From: Candidatus Nitrosopumilus sp.
GTDB lineage: Archaea > Thermoproteota > Nitrososphaeria > Nitrososphaerales > Nitrosopumilaceae
Direction of reading: 5' to 3'
Length of the DNA stretch: 34,748 nucleotides
Assembly (NCBI GenBank): GCA_029864805.1
Contig: JAOTSS010000016.1
Location: 1-34,748, forward strand
Positions 1 through 9,576 of the stretch are shown piece by piece (positions within the stretch are counted from its first letter, which is position 1; every line of letters starts with the position of its first letter). The notes under the pieces were generated by a model. That model was given only the letters and a program-made list of their open reading frames with translations, made no database searches and had not been told where the DNA came from. The position numbers were made by a program, and so were the translations under genes.

Positions 1-10
1 ATAGAGTCAA

Positions 11-898
11 TTGGGATTTAATGAAATACTGGAGATATCAAAACCCAGAATTGTTGTACTTTTAGTAATAACTGCAGTTACATCCATGTATGCTGCAAGT
101 AAACTAGTTTCTGGAGCACCTGATCTTGATTATTGGTCATATTTACACATAATTGTTGCAGGTGCATTGGCATCGGCAGGATCCAGTGCCCTGAATCACT
201 ATTATGATAAAGATATTGATCCAAAAATGACCCGAACTAGTACTAGACCTATTCCATCAGGACGAATGGCAGCGTCAAATGTTTTGATATATGGAATTAT
301 TGTAAGCTGTATTTCTGTGATCTATGGATATTTTGCATTAAACGCAGTATCTGCATTCTTTATCGCTGTTGGAATATTTTCATATGTAATAATCTATACA
401 GTTTGGTTAAAACGTAGAAATACGTCTAATATCGTAATCGGTGGAATTGCTGGTAGTGCAGCCGCTTGGGCTGGATGGGCAGCAGCCACTGGCAGTATGG
501 ATTTATTAGGATTCTTAGTTGGCTTTTTGGTCTTTGTTTGGACTCCGTCCCATTTTTGGTGTCTTGCAATGAAAATCAAAGATGAATATGCACAAGCTGA
601 AGTTCCAATGCTTCCTGTTGTAATTGGAATGCAAAAAACATCAAAGTACATTTTAGGAAATACTTTAATTTTGATTCCTTATTCACTGATCCTTTCGTTA
701 ATTCCTGATGGGATGGGAATTGTTTACACCATTATCGCAATAGTTTCTGGTGGATTGATGCTTGTGTATCACTATAAACTAACAAAGAATCCTACATCTG
801 ACTTTGCTTGGAAAGCATACAAAGTTACAGCACCTTATCTTACAATTATTTTTGTTGCAGTTGCATTAGATGCAGCATTCCACTTTCCGTTGTTTTAA
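11..898 (+). CDS. ctaB: protoheme IX farnesyltransferase (heme o synthase)
   Basis: This integral membrane prenyltransferase adds a farnesyl group to heme b to give heme o, the precursor of heme a for terminal oxidases. The protein has 295 residues, a normal length, with about eight to nine hydrophobic segments. The UbiA-family Asp-rich motif NHYYDKDID is at residues 62-70, and the second conserved cytoplasmic loop (YTVWLKRRNTSNIVIGG) is near residue 130. The N-terminal ISKPRIVVLLVITAV is typical of CtaB. An in-frame TAG at 2-4 means the gene starts inside the window; TTG at 11 is the only canonical start before the conserved region. It converges with the minus-strand gene that follows, with a 3-base gap. 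Identification is secure; the role in heme a supply is from the family. Confidence 0.93.
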   Translation: MGFNEILEISKPRIVVLLVITAVTSMYAASKLVSGAPDLDYWSYLHIIVAGALASAGSSALNHYYDKDIDPKMTRTSTRPIPSGRMAASNVLIYGIIVSCISVIYGYFALNAVSAFFIAVGIFSYVIIYTVWLKRRNTSNIVIGGIAGSAAAWAGWAAATGSMDLLGFLVGFLVFVWTPSHFWCLAMKIKDEYAQAEVPMLPVVIGMQKTSKYILGNTLILIPYSLILSLIPDGMGIVYTIIAIVSGGLMLVYHYKLTKNPTSDFAWKAYKVTAPYLTIIFVAVALDAAFHFPLF

Positions 899-901
899 TA
901 A

Positions 902-1198
902 TTATTTTTCAAAACCTGGAAAACTAGCTTCGTAGTCTTTTTTCATCATTTCTTTATTTTGTTCTTCTACACTATCTGTTTCTGCTTTCATCACTGTTGC
1001 TTCTATTCTGCGTTCATCTTTTGTAATCCATACGACAGTGATAAGACCGAGAATCTCTAAATCTAAAAGAAGTTTGTTGAATTTATCTTCTGGAATGATT
1101 AATCCATCTTTTGTCATGCTTTTGTAAAGCTCAACATCCGTTAATGAAGCAGAATCCTTAATTTTTTCATATACTGTATTTCGTAGAGGAATTGTCAT
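902..1198 (-). CDS. small winged-helix-like protein downstream of cdc48
   Basis: This 98-residue protein is not recognised by name. Residues 15-75 alternate predicted helices and end in a strand-turn-strand stretch (LGLITVVWITKDERRIEATV), which resembles a winged-helix fold. The C-terminus is charged (EEQNKEMMKKDYEASF). It starts with ATG and lies 2 bases after the cdc48 stop on the same strand, so it is very likely the last gene of the zinc ribbon / EF-1B / cdc48 operon. A regulatory or adaptor role is possible but there is no direct support. Confidence 0.8.
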   Translation of the reverse strand: MTIPLRNTVYEKIKDSASLTDVELYKSMTKDGLIIPEDKFNKLLLDLEILGLITVVWITKDERRIEATVMKAETDSVEEQNKEMMKKDYEASFPGFEK

Positions 1199-1200
1199 TT

Positions 1201-3369
1201 TTATCCGTAGAATGATTTATCTCCTGTCTTTGGCACAATGTTAGATATACTTTCCTTTACAGTATTGTACCACTGATCCACTTCTTTGGTAATCGATGGT
1301 CTGATTTGCTTCAAACTATTTGCAAAATGCTGACTGGATATTTTCGATGAACTATCTCGCATTGCAAGAACTGCTGCTTCTCTACAAAGTGCAGCTAAAT
1401 CTGCACCTGTATAGTTTTGAGTAGCAACTGCTATCTCCTGTAATTTCACATCATTTGTCAAAGGCATTTTTTTTGTTAATATCTTGATAATTTCCAATCT
1501 TCCTTTTTCATCTGGAGGTGCAACATATAGCACCAGATCTAGTCTTCCTGTTCTTAACAAAGAATTATCTACAACATCCGGTCTATTTGTAATTCCAATA
1601 ACCACAACTCTTGAAGAAATACCTTCTTCAATTTCTGTTAATAGTTGACTTAGAATAGTTTCACCTATTCCGCCTTCTCCTGATTTGAGTCGTGCTAGTG
1701 AATCTAACTCATCAAAAATAACAACACATGGTGATGATGCTTTTGCTTTTCTGAATATTTCTCTAATTGCCTTTTCTGATTCGCCCATCCATTTGGAAAG
1801 AATTTCGGGGCCCCTAACTAAAATCATATTTGCCCCAGTTTCTGTAGCGAGTGCTCTTCCAAGTAATGTTTTTCCACATCCTGGAGGTCCATAAATCAAA
1901 GCACCTTTTGGTGGCCTGATCCCCATCTTTGTAAATTTACTTGGCTCTTTCATTGCAATGATTAAATTATCTGTTAATGCTTTTTTAATATCGTCTAATC
2001 CTCCTACATCTTGCCACCATACTTTTGGTCTCTCAACGTAAAATTCTCTCATAGCTGTGGGGACTACATCATGCATTGCATCATAAAAGTCAATTAGTTT
2101 AATCTGCATAGATTGTAATACTTCAGAAGGAATCTTTTCTGTTTCAAGATCTATTTCTGGTAGATATCTTCTGATTGATTTTAGTGCAGCTTCTCTACAA
2201 AGTGATTTGATATCTGCACCTGTATATCCGTGTAATTCTGATGATAAATCTTTCAAATCTACATCTTCACTAATTGGCATTCCTCTTGTGTGAATTTCCA
2301 GCACTTCTAATCTTCCATCTTCATTAGGAACAGAAATTTCAAATTCTCTATCGAATCTACCTGGTCTTCTTAGTGCGGGATCAACACTATCTGGTCTATT
2401 TGTAGCCCCAAGTACAATGACATTTCCTCTATCTGTAAGGCCGTCCATTAGTGCTAATAGTTGAGCAACAACTCTTTTTTCAACATCTCCGTACGCTTCT
2501 TCTCTTTTTGGCGCTATTGCGTCAATTTCATCAATGAAAATTATGCTAGGAGAATTGTCTTTTGCTTCTTTGAAAATCTCTCTTAGTTTAGCTTCTGTCT
2601 CACCATAATACTTGTTCATAATTTCTGGACCGTTAATTGAAAACATATTAGCTTCTGATTCACTCGCCATGACTTTAGCTAGTAATGTTTTTCCACATCC
2701 CGGAGGACCATAAAGTAGAATTCCACTATGTGGCTCAATTCCTAATCTTGTAAATAATTCTGGATGTTTTAATGGTAATTCTACAATTTCTTTCATTGCC
2801 TTGACTTCATTTCTTAGTCCTCCTACTTCTTCGTATGTTACCCTAACTTTTCTATCCACTGTGGATTCAGCTGAAATTACAAGATTTGTGCTACGATCTA
2901 TCTTTACCACTCCTTTTGGACTGGTCTTTGTAATTTTAAAGTCCATAGAATTTCCTAAAATCATAACAGATATTTCATCGCCATGTGTAATTGGTAATCC
3001 TTTCAATCTATTTTTCACAAAATCAGTGAATTCTTTATCTACGGTAACTGAATCATTTACTGGCGTTAGGGAAATTGTTTTTGCAAATTTTGATGAAACC
3101 TTTCTAATCTTTACATAATCATTTAGTGAACCCCCCACATTTTTTCTTGTTTGCCCATCAATTCTTATGATATCTGAAATTTTCTCATCTTCATCAACTG
3201 GCCAAACTACTGCACAACTAGTTCTTGAACCCATTACTTCAATAGTATCTCCCGGCGTGACTCTAAGAAAATCCATAGCTTCTGGACCAATTCTGGCACG
3301 TTTTTTACCTATGTCTCTTTGTTTTGCTTCTCCGATTCTCATTTGCAAAGGTTCTTCTTTGCGTGCCAA
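1201..3369 (-). CDS. cdc48: Cdc48/VCP-type AAA+ ATPase (unfoldase)
   Basis: This is a 722-residue archaeal Cdc48/VAT homologue, a hexameric ATPase that unfolds and extracts proteins. The N-terminal double-psi-barrel and CDC48_2-like region covers about 1-175. The D1 AAA module has Walker A GPPGCGKT at 221-228, Walker B IIFIDE ending at 280-281, pore loop KYYG at 253-256 and arginine-finger stretch RRPGRFD at 334-340. D2 has Walker A at 494-501, Walker B IFDE at 551-554 and pore loop KWMG at 526-529. Both modules look catalytically intact. The D2 arginine-finger region reads LLRTGRLD rather than the more common RPGRFD. ATG start, 8 bases after the EF-1B stop. Confidence 0.97.
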   Translation of the reverse strand: MARKEEPLQMRIGEAKQRDIGKKRARIGPEAMDFLRVTPGDTIEVMGSRTSCAVVWPVDEDEKISDIIRIDGQTRKNVGGSLNDYVKIRKVSSKFAKTISLTPVNDSVTVDKEFTDFVKNRLKGLPITHGDEISVMILGNSMDFKITKTSPKGVVKIDRSTNLVISAESTVDRKVRVTYEEVGGLRNEVKAMKEIVELPLKHPELFTRLGIEPHSGILLYGPPGCGKTLLAKVMASESEANMFSINGPEIMNKYYGETEAKLREIFKEAKDNSPSIIFIDEIDAIAPKREEAYGDVEKRVVAQLLALMDGLTDRGNVIVLGATNRPDSVDPALRRPGRFDREFEISVPNEDGRLEVLEIHTRGMPISEDVDLKDLSSELHGYTGADIKSLCREAALKSIRRYLPEIDLETEKIPSEVLQSMQIKLIDFYDAMHDVVPTAMREFYVERPKVWWQDVGGLDDIKKALTDNLIIAMKEPSKFTKMGIRPPKGALIYGPPGCGKTLLGRALATETGANMILVRGPEILSKWMGESEKAIREIFRKAKASSPCVVIFDELDSLARLKSGEGGIGETILSQLLTEIEEGISSRVVVIGITNRPDVVDNSLLRTGRLDLVLYVAPPDEKGRLEIIKILTKKMPLTNDVKLQEIAVATQNYTGADLAALCREAAVLAMRDSSSKISSQHFANSLKQIRPSITKEVDQWYNTVKESISNIVPKTGDKSFYG

Positions 3370-3377
3370 AATATCAC

Positions 3378-3659
3378 CTATTTCATGTCTACTGACATTC
3401 GACTCATGTTGAGTACTTCAAATTCACTTACACCTTGTACTGATCTGACTGCCTCTTCTAATGAATCCATTTGTCCTTCTTCATCTTCCAGAATAAATTC
3501 TGCTTTTAGAAATTCTAATCCAAAGGCCAACGGTTCTTTGGCATGTCTTTTCATCGAAATTCCTTCTTTTAGTGAACTTTTGATGGTTTCTGCTAATTCA
3601 TCAAGATTTGTCTCGGTTCCATCAGGAAGAATTTTTGTAATTAATAGTAACTGAGTCAT
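3378..3659 (-). CDS. ef1b: archaeal translation elongation factor 1-beta (aEF-1B)
   Basis: This is the guanine-nucleotide exchange factor for aEF-1A, a single small alpha/beta domain of 93 residues (usual archaeal length about 88-95). The hallmark stretch [16 protein letters not shown] at about 41-56 matches the family pattern EEPIAFGLKAL, and the acidic [14 protein letters not shown] and closing [13 protein letters not shown] also fit. The gene lies between the zinc-ribbon gene (3-base gap) and cdc48 (8-base gap), so the three are probably co-transcribed. The EF-1B/zinc-ribbon pairing is common in archaea. Confidence 0.92.
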   Translation of the reverse strand: MTQLLLITKILPDGTETNLDELAETIKSSLKEGISMKRHAKEPLAFGLEFLKAEFILEDEEGQMDSLEEAVRSVQGVSEFEVLNMSRMSVDMK

Positions 3660-3662
3660 TTT

Positions 3663-3842
3663 CTAAGGCCCCTGAAAATTACATGAAGAACAAGTATAGT
3701 TTCTTGCTGCCTCTCTGCAACTTTGACATCTCCAAATTAAATCTGCACCACAATTGGGACAATTGAATTTTACACATTTATCATTAGGCATAATGGGTCT
3801 GTGACAACAACTACACGTTGGTAATGAAATAGTAGACGACAT
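3663..3842 (-). CDS. small zinc-ribbon protein (COG2888/HVO_2753-like)
   Basis: This 59-residue ORF begins at an ATG read from 3842. It has four zinc knuckles: CSCC with a following His at about 10-14, CPNC at 28-31, CQSC at 39-42 and CSSC at 51-54. The order CxCCHRPIMPN, FNCPNCG, IWRCQSC, CSSCNFQGP matches the archaeal zinc-ribbon family annotated as a probable RNA-binding zinc finger, which is usually encoded next to EF-1B as here. It is the first gene of the minus-strand cdc48 run. Role unproven; a translation-related function is inferred from context. Confidence 0.9.
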   Translation of the reverse strand: MSSTISLPTCSCCHRPIMPNDKCVKFNCPNCGADLIWRCQSCREAARNYTCSSCNFQGP

Positions 3843-3894
3843 ATCCCCAATTTTCTGTAAACATCATTTATACCTTGCTTAGAAATTGAGCACG

Positions 3895-5031
3895 TTAACT
3901 CCATAATTTTTTGAGTTCCCCGTTAATTAATGTCTGAGCTGTTTTCAGTGAACCCTTCACTCCTAGTAATTTGATAATTGAACTGGTGTGGAAATCAAAA
4001 TCCTCTTTTTCGGAAACTTCTTTTATGATTTCTGGTGTAATTGATTCAAATAATTTATCAATTGTATTGTTGTCCATTCGTTCTAAAATTTTTCTAGCAT
4101 GTGACTGCCTTTCAAATTCTTTACCAAATCTATCCATCCATTTTTTTTGATATTCATCCAGATCTGATTTGTTATTTGTTTCTAAAAATTTTGAAATTGC
4201 TTGTCCTGCATAAACCCCACCCATGCCACAAGTAAAAATACCTCCTGCCGTTGTCGGTTTTGCTTGTCCTGCAGCATCTCCTATAATTACCGTTTTTCCT
4301 TCAACAAAATTATCAATTGGACCTTTAATCCAAATTGGCGCAAAAATTTTTCTAATCACTGAATATTTTTCCTTTTCTTCTAGAATCTTGTCTAATGTTT
4401 CAGATACGTTGATTCCTCTTCCTGCTACTCCAACTTTTCCTTTGCCTTCTCCTGATGGAATAACCCATGCAAAAAATCCAGGGAATTTTTCCTGATCAAA
4501 CATCACTCCAACTTTTCCTTTTTTTATCCAATCAGAATAAATTTCATATTGAGCTGATGATAAAATACCAGTTCTATCTTTGTGAATCAGAGACGAAACT
4601 CCTCTTGCATCAACAAAAATTTTACAATCTATCTTCTCATCTTTTGTTCTAATTCCTGTATTTGTAATTTCTTGAAAACTTGTTCTGACTTTAATTACTG
4701 CCCCCTTATTCTGCGCTTGAAAAGCTATTTGTTTATCTAATTCCCTTCTACTGATTTCAGCTACTTTTTGTCTCTTTGAATTAATTGTAAAACTATTTCC
4801 GTTGGGCGATGTGATTTCAGCTGATTCTATCATATGCTCAAAAGTTTTTCTAAATGGAATTATTCCAAGTTCTTCCAAGCCTGCAATGCTGACTAAACCT
4901 CCACAATGTTCGGGAGTGCCTATTTCATAATCTTCTTCAATCACAAGTACTGAAAATTCTTTTGAAGCAATTTCTCTTGCACATAATAGTCCTGCGACAC
5001 TTCCACCGGCAACTACTACATCAAAGTACAC
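3895..5031 (-). CDS. geranylgeranyl reductase family FAD-dependent oxidoreductase
   Basis: This is a flavoprotein of the digeranylgeranylglycerophospholipid reductase type, which saturates isoprenoid chains of archaeal membrane lipids. Visible features are the N-terminal FAD-binding strand-loop (DVVVAGGSVAGLLCA, residues 4-18), the family stretch GTPEHCGGLVS near 38-48, a lipid-pocket-like segment PGFFAWVIPSGEGKGKVGVA near 185-205, and the second FAD motif GDAAGQAKPTTAGGI near 252-266. At 378 residues the length is normal. It is transcribed divergently from pth2. Exact substrate is not shown; archaeal genomes often carry several paralogues. Confidence 0.88.
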   Translation of the reverse strand: MYFDVVVAGGSVAGLLCAREIASKEFSVLVIEEDYEIGTPEHCGGLVSIAGLEELGIIPFRKTFEHMIESAEITSPNGNSFTINSKRQKVAEISRRELDKQIAFQAQNKGAVIKVRTSFQEITNTGIRTKDEKIDCKIFVDARGVSSLIHKDRTGILSSAQYEIYSDWIKKGKVGVMFDQEKFPGFFAWVIPSGEGKGKVGVAGRGINVSETLDKILEEKEKYSVIRKIFAPIWIKGPIDNFVEGKTVIIGDAAGQAKPTTAGGIFTCGMGGVYAGQAISKFLETNNKSDLDEYQKKWMDRFGKEFERQSHARKILERMDNNTIDKLFESITPEIIKEVSEKEDFDFHTSSIIKLLGVKGSLKTAQTLINGELKKLWS

Positions 5032-5097
5032 ATTTTTTGTTTCATTGTCAATTATTTAATTCAAAAGTTTTTCATTATGTTTGTATTTGATTAGTTT

Positions 5098-5451
5098 ATG
5101 GGTAACATTAAACAGGTAATTGTTGTTCGAATTGATCTAAAAATGGGAAAAGGAAAGATAGCAGCTCAAGTGGGCCATGCATGTGTTCTAGGCGCAGAAT
5201 ATGTACGAAAATCTCATCCTGAATGGTATGATGAATGGTGGGGTGGGCAAGAAAAAGTCGTTCTTAAAGCATCTGGAATTAAAGAATTGCAAGAAGTAAA
5301 AAGACATGCTATTGATTTGAATCTTCCCTGGTCTGAAGTTACTGATGCTGGACATACTCAGATAGCCCCTGGGACTACCACCTGTATTTCAATTGGACCT
5401 GCACCTGAAAACTTGATTGATAAAATAACTGGTGATTTAAAATTATTATAG
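5098..5451 (+). CDS. pth2: peptidyl-tRNA hydrolase, archaeal/eukaryotic Pth2 type
   Basis: Pth2 releases peptides from prematurely dissociated peptidyl-tRNAs. The 117-residue length is standard. The signature runs from LKMGKGKIAAQVGHACVLGA (about residues 14-33), through the VVLKASG strand, to the C-terminal TDAGHTQIAPGTTTCISIGP block. It starts at ATG, is divergent from the geranylgeranyl reductase gene and is followed after a 49-base gap by the secreted propeller gene. Confidence 0.96.
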   Translation: MGNIKQVIVVRIDLKMGKGKIAAQVGHACVLGAEYVRKSHPEWYDEWWGGQEKVVLKASGIKELQEVKRHAIDLNLPWSEVTDAGHTQIAPGTTTCISIGPAPENLIDKITGDLKLL

Positions 5452-5471
5452 TTACAGCAACTGGGAATAAG

Positions 5472-5478
5472 ATATAAC
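5472..5478 (+). promoter_or_regulatory. TATA box of the propeller-protein gene
   Basis: ATATAAC is centred 26 bases upstream of the GTG at 5501. This is the archaeal TATA spacing for a leaderless mRNA and supports that GTG as the start. Confidence 0.6.
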
Positions 5479-5500
5479 AAGGCTTTCATATTTTTTAAGT

Positions 5501-7102
5501 GTGAAGAAAAAAGGAATTCTTGTAACTGTTTTTTTTGGTTTTATTTTATTATCTTCTACAATATTTATTGCATTTCCAGGAGTTGATCCTGAAGAAGATA
5601 ATCCTGATTTGACTATTACTGGTACTCCAGCTGACAACTTCCCTGATGATCAGCGTGCACAATTTTGTGGTTCTAGTAATGCTAAGTCCACTGATTATGT
5701 TCGAGAGTTCTCTATTCCTACACCCTGTACAAATCCTTTGGCAATTGTGACTGATTATGACGGAAATGTCTGGTTTACTGAAACAAACACTGGAAATCTA
5801 GCAAAATTTGATCCGGTTACTGAAACATTTGTTGAATATGAAAACCCTTCTTGGCCACCTGGTGGACGTTCTATGATGTGGGGAATTGACTATGCTCCTG
5901 ACGGTACTGTGTGGTACACTGATGAAACATATGATTCTGTGTGGAAATTTTCAACCATAGATGAAAAATATGGACGACTTTCTTATCCCTCTGAAGGGAA
6001 TTCTTTACCTCAAAAACTCCAAGTTCATGGTTCTCAAATAATAATTAATGATTTCACTGGAAATAAAATTACATTTTTAGATCCAAATCAATCTCAAGAA
6101 GACGTTAATTATCTTAGTATTCCTTCGCCTATTGATGATTCTGTAACTGCCGATTTTACAATAGATGCAAATAACAATGTCTGGTTTACAAATTGGTTAT
6201 TCCAACAAGGAGGAGTTTTAGTTAAATTTAATCAAAATGAATATTTTGATTCTGTTTCAAACTCTGATGAAAAATTTCTTCCACTTCTTGACTTTGTTGA
6301 AATCTATCAATTACCTCCCGAACTACTTACCCCAAATGGCTCCGTAGTTGCTGATGATGGAACTATATGGTTGGCAGACACTACGTCATCCTATTTCTTT
6401 AACTTTGATCCGGTAACTGAAGAATTCACTCAATACGTTACATCCGACCCATTACTTGCTACATATGGAAATCAAACTGGAATTGTCAAAACTCCTATTT
6501 CTAGACCATACTGGATTGAAACTGATCAACAAGGCAAACTTGTATTTAATGCACAAAATGCAAACAATATCTCTGTGATGGATCCAAAATCTCAATCTCT
6601 TATAGAATATCATGTGCCTTCAAAGAATCCTTATTGGGGAGACTGTGATCCCGGAACTGGTTTGATGTTATCTGATTGTGGTTTGGCACAAATCTTCGAT
6701 TTTACAATCGATGGTAAAAAAATTTGGTTTACTGAATGGGTTGAAAATAACATAGGCGTTGTTGACACTTCAGTTTCATTACCTCTTGAAATTCAATTTG
6801 AATCTCATTACATTGAACTTGCACCTGGTGATACTAAACATTTTAACTTTATTATATCACCAAAATCCCAAAAAGATCTGTTGGGCGTTTCGTTAATTCT
6901 GTCTCCTACTCACGACTTTCTGAATGTCGAACTTGTCAATAACTCTCCTAAAACATTTCAATTAGACTCTAATACTCCACGTCCAATCCACACTTCTATT
7001 CATGCTTCAGAAGATTCGGTTCCTGGAACTTACAAAATATTACTTGGTGCACAATCTACTGATGTTGCAATCAGCAAATTTGTTACAGTGACAATAGAGT
7101 GA
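5501..7102 (+). CDS. secreted Vgb-like (streptogramin lyase family) beta-propeller protein
   Basis: This 533-residue exported protein has an N-terminal signal or anchor (KKKGILVTVFFGFILLSST). Repeated blade motifs follow: GNVWFTETNTGNLAKFDPVT near 88, DGTVWYTDETYDSVWKF near 128, NNNVWFTNW near 225, DGTIWLADTTSSYFFNFDP near 287 and KKIWFTEWVENNIGVVD near 405. The pattern is that of the virginiamycin B lyase-like propeller. The last 110 residues, after the propeller, look like a beta-sandwich. GTG start supported by a TATA box. Catalytic activity is not implied; in archaea such proteins are mostly uncharacterised surface proteins. It overlaps the truD start by 4 bases. Confidence 0.8.
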   Translation: MKKKGILVTVFFGFILLSSTIFIAFPGVDPEEDNPDLTITGTPADNFPDDQRAQFCGSSNAKSTDYVREFSIPTPCTNPLAIVTDYDGNVWFTETNTGNLAKFDPVTETFVEYENPSWPPGGRSMMWGIDYAPDGTVWYTDETYDSVWKFSTIDEKYGRLSYPSEGNSLPQKLQVHGSQIIINDFTGNKITFLDPNQSQEDVNYLSIPSPIDDSVTADFTIDANNNVWFTNWLFQQGGVLVKFNQNEYFDSVSNSDEKFLPLLDFVEIYQLPPELLTPNGSVVADDGTIWLADTTSSYFFNFDPVTEEFTQYVTSDPLLATYGNQTGIVKTPISRPYWIETDQQGKLVFNAQNANNISVMDPKSQSLIEYHVPSKNPYWGDCDPGTGLMLSDCGLAQIFDFTIDGKKIWFTEWVENNIGVVDTSVSLPLEIQFESHYIELAPGDTKHFNFIISPKSQKDLLGVSLILSPTHDFLNVELVNNSPKTFQLDSNTPRPIHTSIHASEDSVPGTYKILLGAQSTDVAISKFVTVTIE

Positions 7103-8295
7103 TTCCAAATTTAGATTCACAAATTGGTATTGCTGTTTACAGTACTGATTTTTCTGGAATTGGAGGGAAAATCCGAGTAATTCCTGAGGATTTCCATGTA
7201 ACTGAAGTAATTTCTGAGAAAGCAAAAAACTCCATAAGCGATCAGCAGGGATATGCTGTCTACAAACTAAAAAAGAAAAAAATTGATACAAATCATGCCT
7301 TATCTAGTATTTTTAGAAAAAAAGGAATTCGTTTAAAATCTCTTGGACTAAAAGATGCATCTGCTATCACCGAACAATTTGTATGCTCTGGAAATAAAGG
7401 AAAAGCAATCGAAACTTTTTCAACTGAGAAATTTTCTTTGGAAAAAATCGGATATGTGAAAAAACCATTATCGAAAAAACATATGATAGCAAATCACTTC
7501 AAAATTAAAATTTCTGGATGTTCAAACGAATTGTCTTCTTTTATTGATTATGATAAAATCTTGAATTTTTATGGTTACCAACGTTTTGGCTCAAAAAGAC
7601 CTGTAACCCATCTTATTGGTAAGGCAATTTTACAGCGAGATTTCAAAAAAGCTGTCGAATTGATATTGTCTTTCACCTCAACTTATGATTCAAAGGAAAA
7701 TACTGAGATTCGTGAAAAACTTTCAGATAAGGCAAACTATGAACAATATTTTGATCAAGTTCCAAGTCAAATGGATATTGAAAGAATTGTTCTTAAGGAA
7801 ATGATTGAGCATGATGACTATATTACTGCAATTCGAGCTATTCCGTTATCTTTGAGACGATTTTATGTTCAAGCCTACCAATCTTTTATCTTCAATCAAT
7901 CTCTAAGTTTGTCTTTTTTAGATGGTGAAAATCTTTTTGAGACTCAACCAAATGATGTTTGTTTTGATTTTCATGGCATCCTTGGAAAATACGTGCTGGG
8001 TTTAGATCAAAGGCTAGCATTGCCTTTTGTTGGATATTCATATTACAAAAAAACAAGATTTGACTATCAAATATCTAAAATACTAAAACAAGAAGAGATC
8101 ACACCAAAAGACTTTTTCGTCAAAGAGATGCAGGAAGTAAGTAGTGAGGGTGGTTTCAGACAAGCTGCAATAAATTGCTTTGATTACTTATCTCACGGAA
8201 ATACTGTGGAATTTTCATTATCTAGAGGCATGTTTGCAACAATTTTGTTAAGAGAGATAATGAAACCTGAAGATCCTATGATTGCAGGTTTTTAA
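7099..8295 (+). CDS. truD: tRNA pseudouridine synthase TruD (Pus7 family)
   Basis: TruD converts uridine 13 of tRNA (and related sites) to pseudouridine. The N-terminal family motif GKIRVIPEDFHVTEV is at about 23-37. The catalytic motif LGLKDASAIT carries the presumed nucleophile Asp86. The motif FYGYQRFGSKRP (about 157-168) is the second TruD hallmark. The 398-residue length fits archaeal TruD. The GTG start overlaps the propeller gene stop by 4 bases, suggesting coupled expression despite unrelated functions. Confidence 0.93.
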   Translation: MIPNLDSQIGIAVYSTDFSGIGGKIRVIPEDFHVTEVISEKAKNSISDQQGYAVYKLKKKKIDTNHALSSIFRKKGIRLKSLGLKDASAITEQFVCSGNKGKAIETFSTEKFSLEKIGYVKKPLSKKHMIANHFKIKISGCSNELSSFIDYDKILNFYGYQRFGSKRPVTHLIGKAILQRDFKKAVELILSFTSTYDSKENTEIREKLSDKANYEQYFDQVPSQMDIERIVLKEMIEHDDYITAIRAIPLSLRRFYVQAYQSFIFNQSLSLSFLDGENLFETQPNDVCFDFHGILGKYVLGLDQRLALPFVGYSYYKKTRFDYQISKILKQEEITPKDFFVKEMQEVSSEGGFRQAAINCFDYLSHGNTVEFSLSRGMFATILLREIMKPEDPMIAGF

Positions 8296-8383
8296 TATCG
8301 TTTTCATAAAGATCATTTCTTTGGTATCTTTAGATTGATGTTTTTTACAAAAATATGATTTGGATGGGGAGCATGCATGTTAA

Positions 8384-8427
8384 TTAGTTGTGAAATTAAT
8401 AAGGACAATTAGTTTACTCACAATTAA
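8384..8427. repeat. imperfect inverted repeat in the truD downstream spacer
   Basis: TTAGTTGTGA (8384-8393) faces TCACAATTAA (8418-8427), 9 of 10 bases matching as an inverted repeat with a 24-base spacer. It lies in the 284-base stretch 8296-8579 between truD and a convergent membrane-protein gene; I see no convincing gene in that stretch. Confidence 0.3.
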
Positions 8428-8579
8428 CAAATATTCTAGATTGAATTATTTGATTACTTGTGGTGATTCATGATTGCAGAATACGTTATCCGTTCTCATG
8501 TACAAATGAATGTGATGACAACAACCAAAATAAGAAAATTCTGAAAAACTAAGAATAATATCATACTTCGGATAAAAAA

Positions 8580-8786
8580 CTAACCTTTTTTCATAGTGTA
8601 TATTGTTCCTATTCCTATTGTAATTAATCCGATCACTGTAATTTGGATTCCATAAGTTATCCAATCTGGGTTGGAATACATAAATGATGATTCAGGTCCT
8701 ACTGCAGAGTGTCCTTGAAGATGAAAAATAATGCCTAATATTCCAATAATTCCACCTATCACAATCATTGGTATCCCTTTTTTCAC
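8580..8786 (-). CDS. small two-helix membrane protein
   Basis: This 68-residue protein has two hydrophobic segments (IPMIVIGGIIGILGIIFHL near 5-23 and ITVIGLITIGIGTIYTM near 49-65) joined by a polar loop, and a short basic C-terminus. ATG start; the spacer upstream (8787-8888) is shared with the divergent membrane-protein gene. Not recognised; probably lineage-specific. Confidence 0.7.
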   Translation of the reverse strand: MKKGIPMIVIGGIIGILGIIFHLQGHSAVGPESSFMYSNPDWITYGIQITVIGLITIGIGTIYTMKKG

Positions 8787-8888
8787 AAAATATCCTGGCT
8801 TCTACCAGTAAAAAGGGTAAACAGAATTGATAATTTGACCAAATGATTTTTCGATTGGCCTTTAATTGTATTTATAAGAGTCCATAAA

Positions 8889-9575
8889 ATGTATGACTGG
8901 GATGCAACATATGAGTCAAACAACCGCAAATATCTTGGATTGATATTATTTGCATCTTCAGCGTCTCTAGCAATAATCCTGTTTCTAATTTTTTATCCTC
9001 AAATTGAATCCGTCAATAAAGAATCTCCAATTTTGATTAATATTATGTTCCTTCCTGCTATGGCAGTTGGATTTCTTTATGGAGTGAGAATTACTGAAAG
9101 AGTAGTTAGTCCTTCAGAAATTCGCAGTCCGTTTAAAAGATCTATTGTAAAAATTTTCTTGTTCTTTTTTGTTATAGGTGGAATGTTCAGTGCTGTAAAC
9201 TTTGCAATAAATGGAGGTAGTGTTATGCCTGACGTTTCAATTTTAGATGATGGACTTTTGCTCTGGGTAAATGAATTTGTCACCGCAAATGGCGGAGCAA
9301 CATTTCTGATTATTACAAGCATTACATTGATGGCATCTGCAACTAAACGAATTGTTGGAATGAATTCTGGTTTCTTGAATAGAATAGTGACCTTTGTTGG
9401 AACATTTGTATTTGTGACCGTTCTTGTTTTGAGTTTTACAAAATCTGATCCTACATCTTCAGGAGTTTTCTTATATACCTTTTATCAGGCCGGTATCGTT
9501 GGTGGGGCATTTTATGCAATGAACAAACTAACAAAAAATCAAAATATGTTTGAAGATTTTGCAAATGGTTACTAA
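8889..9575 (+). CDS. multi-pass membrane protein, paralogue of the gene at 22628
   Basis: This 228-residue protein has about six predicted transmembrane segments and no recognised enzyme motif. Segment order and short stretches match the protein at 22628-23200: a basic loop followed by a Phe-rich helix (KIFLFFFVIGGMFSAV here, TLFFLFLVNAILSV there) and a closing FLYTFYQAGIVGGAFYAMNK against LLYFLYQLGFTIGILAGTIRK. ATG start with a T/A-rich TATA-like stretch about 26 bases upstream. Function unknown. Confidence 0.78.
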   Translation: MYDWDATYESNNRKYLGLILFASSASLAIILFLIFYPQIESVNKESPILINIMFLPAMAVGFLYGVRITERVVSPSEIRSPFKRSIVKIFLFFFVIGGMFSAVNFAINGGSVMPDVSILDDGLLLWVNEFVTANGGATFLIITSITLMASATKRIVGMNSGFLNRIVTFVGTFVFVTVLVLSFTKSDPTSSGVFLYTFYQAGIVGGAFYAMNKLTKNQNMFEDFANGY

Positions 9576-9576
9576 G

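Noticed and set aside
2449..2458. TAGTGCTAAT, a match to the CACTAG element
   Set aside because: It lies inside the Cdc48 coding sequence, not upstream of any start in the right register. It shows that chance matches occur and that orientation and spacing are needed as criteria.
3319..3654. Plus-strand ORF of 111 codons
   Set aside because: Antisense to EF-1B and the start of Cdc48, both clearly identified.
8512..8544. C/D box-like small RNA: GTGATGA followed by CTGA 22 bases later
   Set aside because: Archaeal C/D RNAs need paired C', D' boxes and a closing stem; none is visible, so the match is probably chance.
8446..8664. Minus-strand ORF of 72 codons with Cys/His residues
   Set aside because: It overlaps the two-helix membrane gene at 8580-8786 in another frame, has atypical composition for the window and no recognisable start signal.
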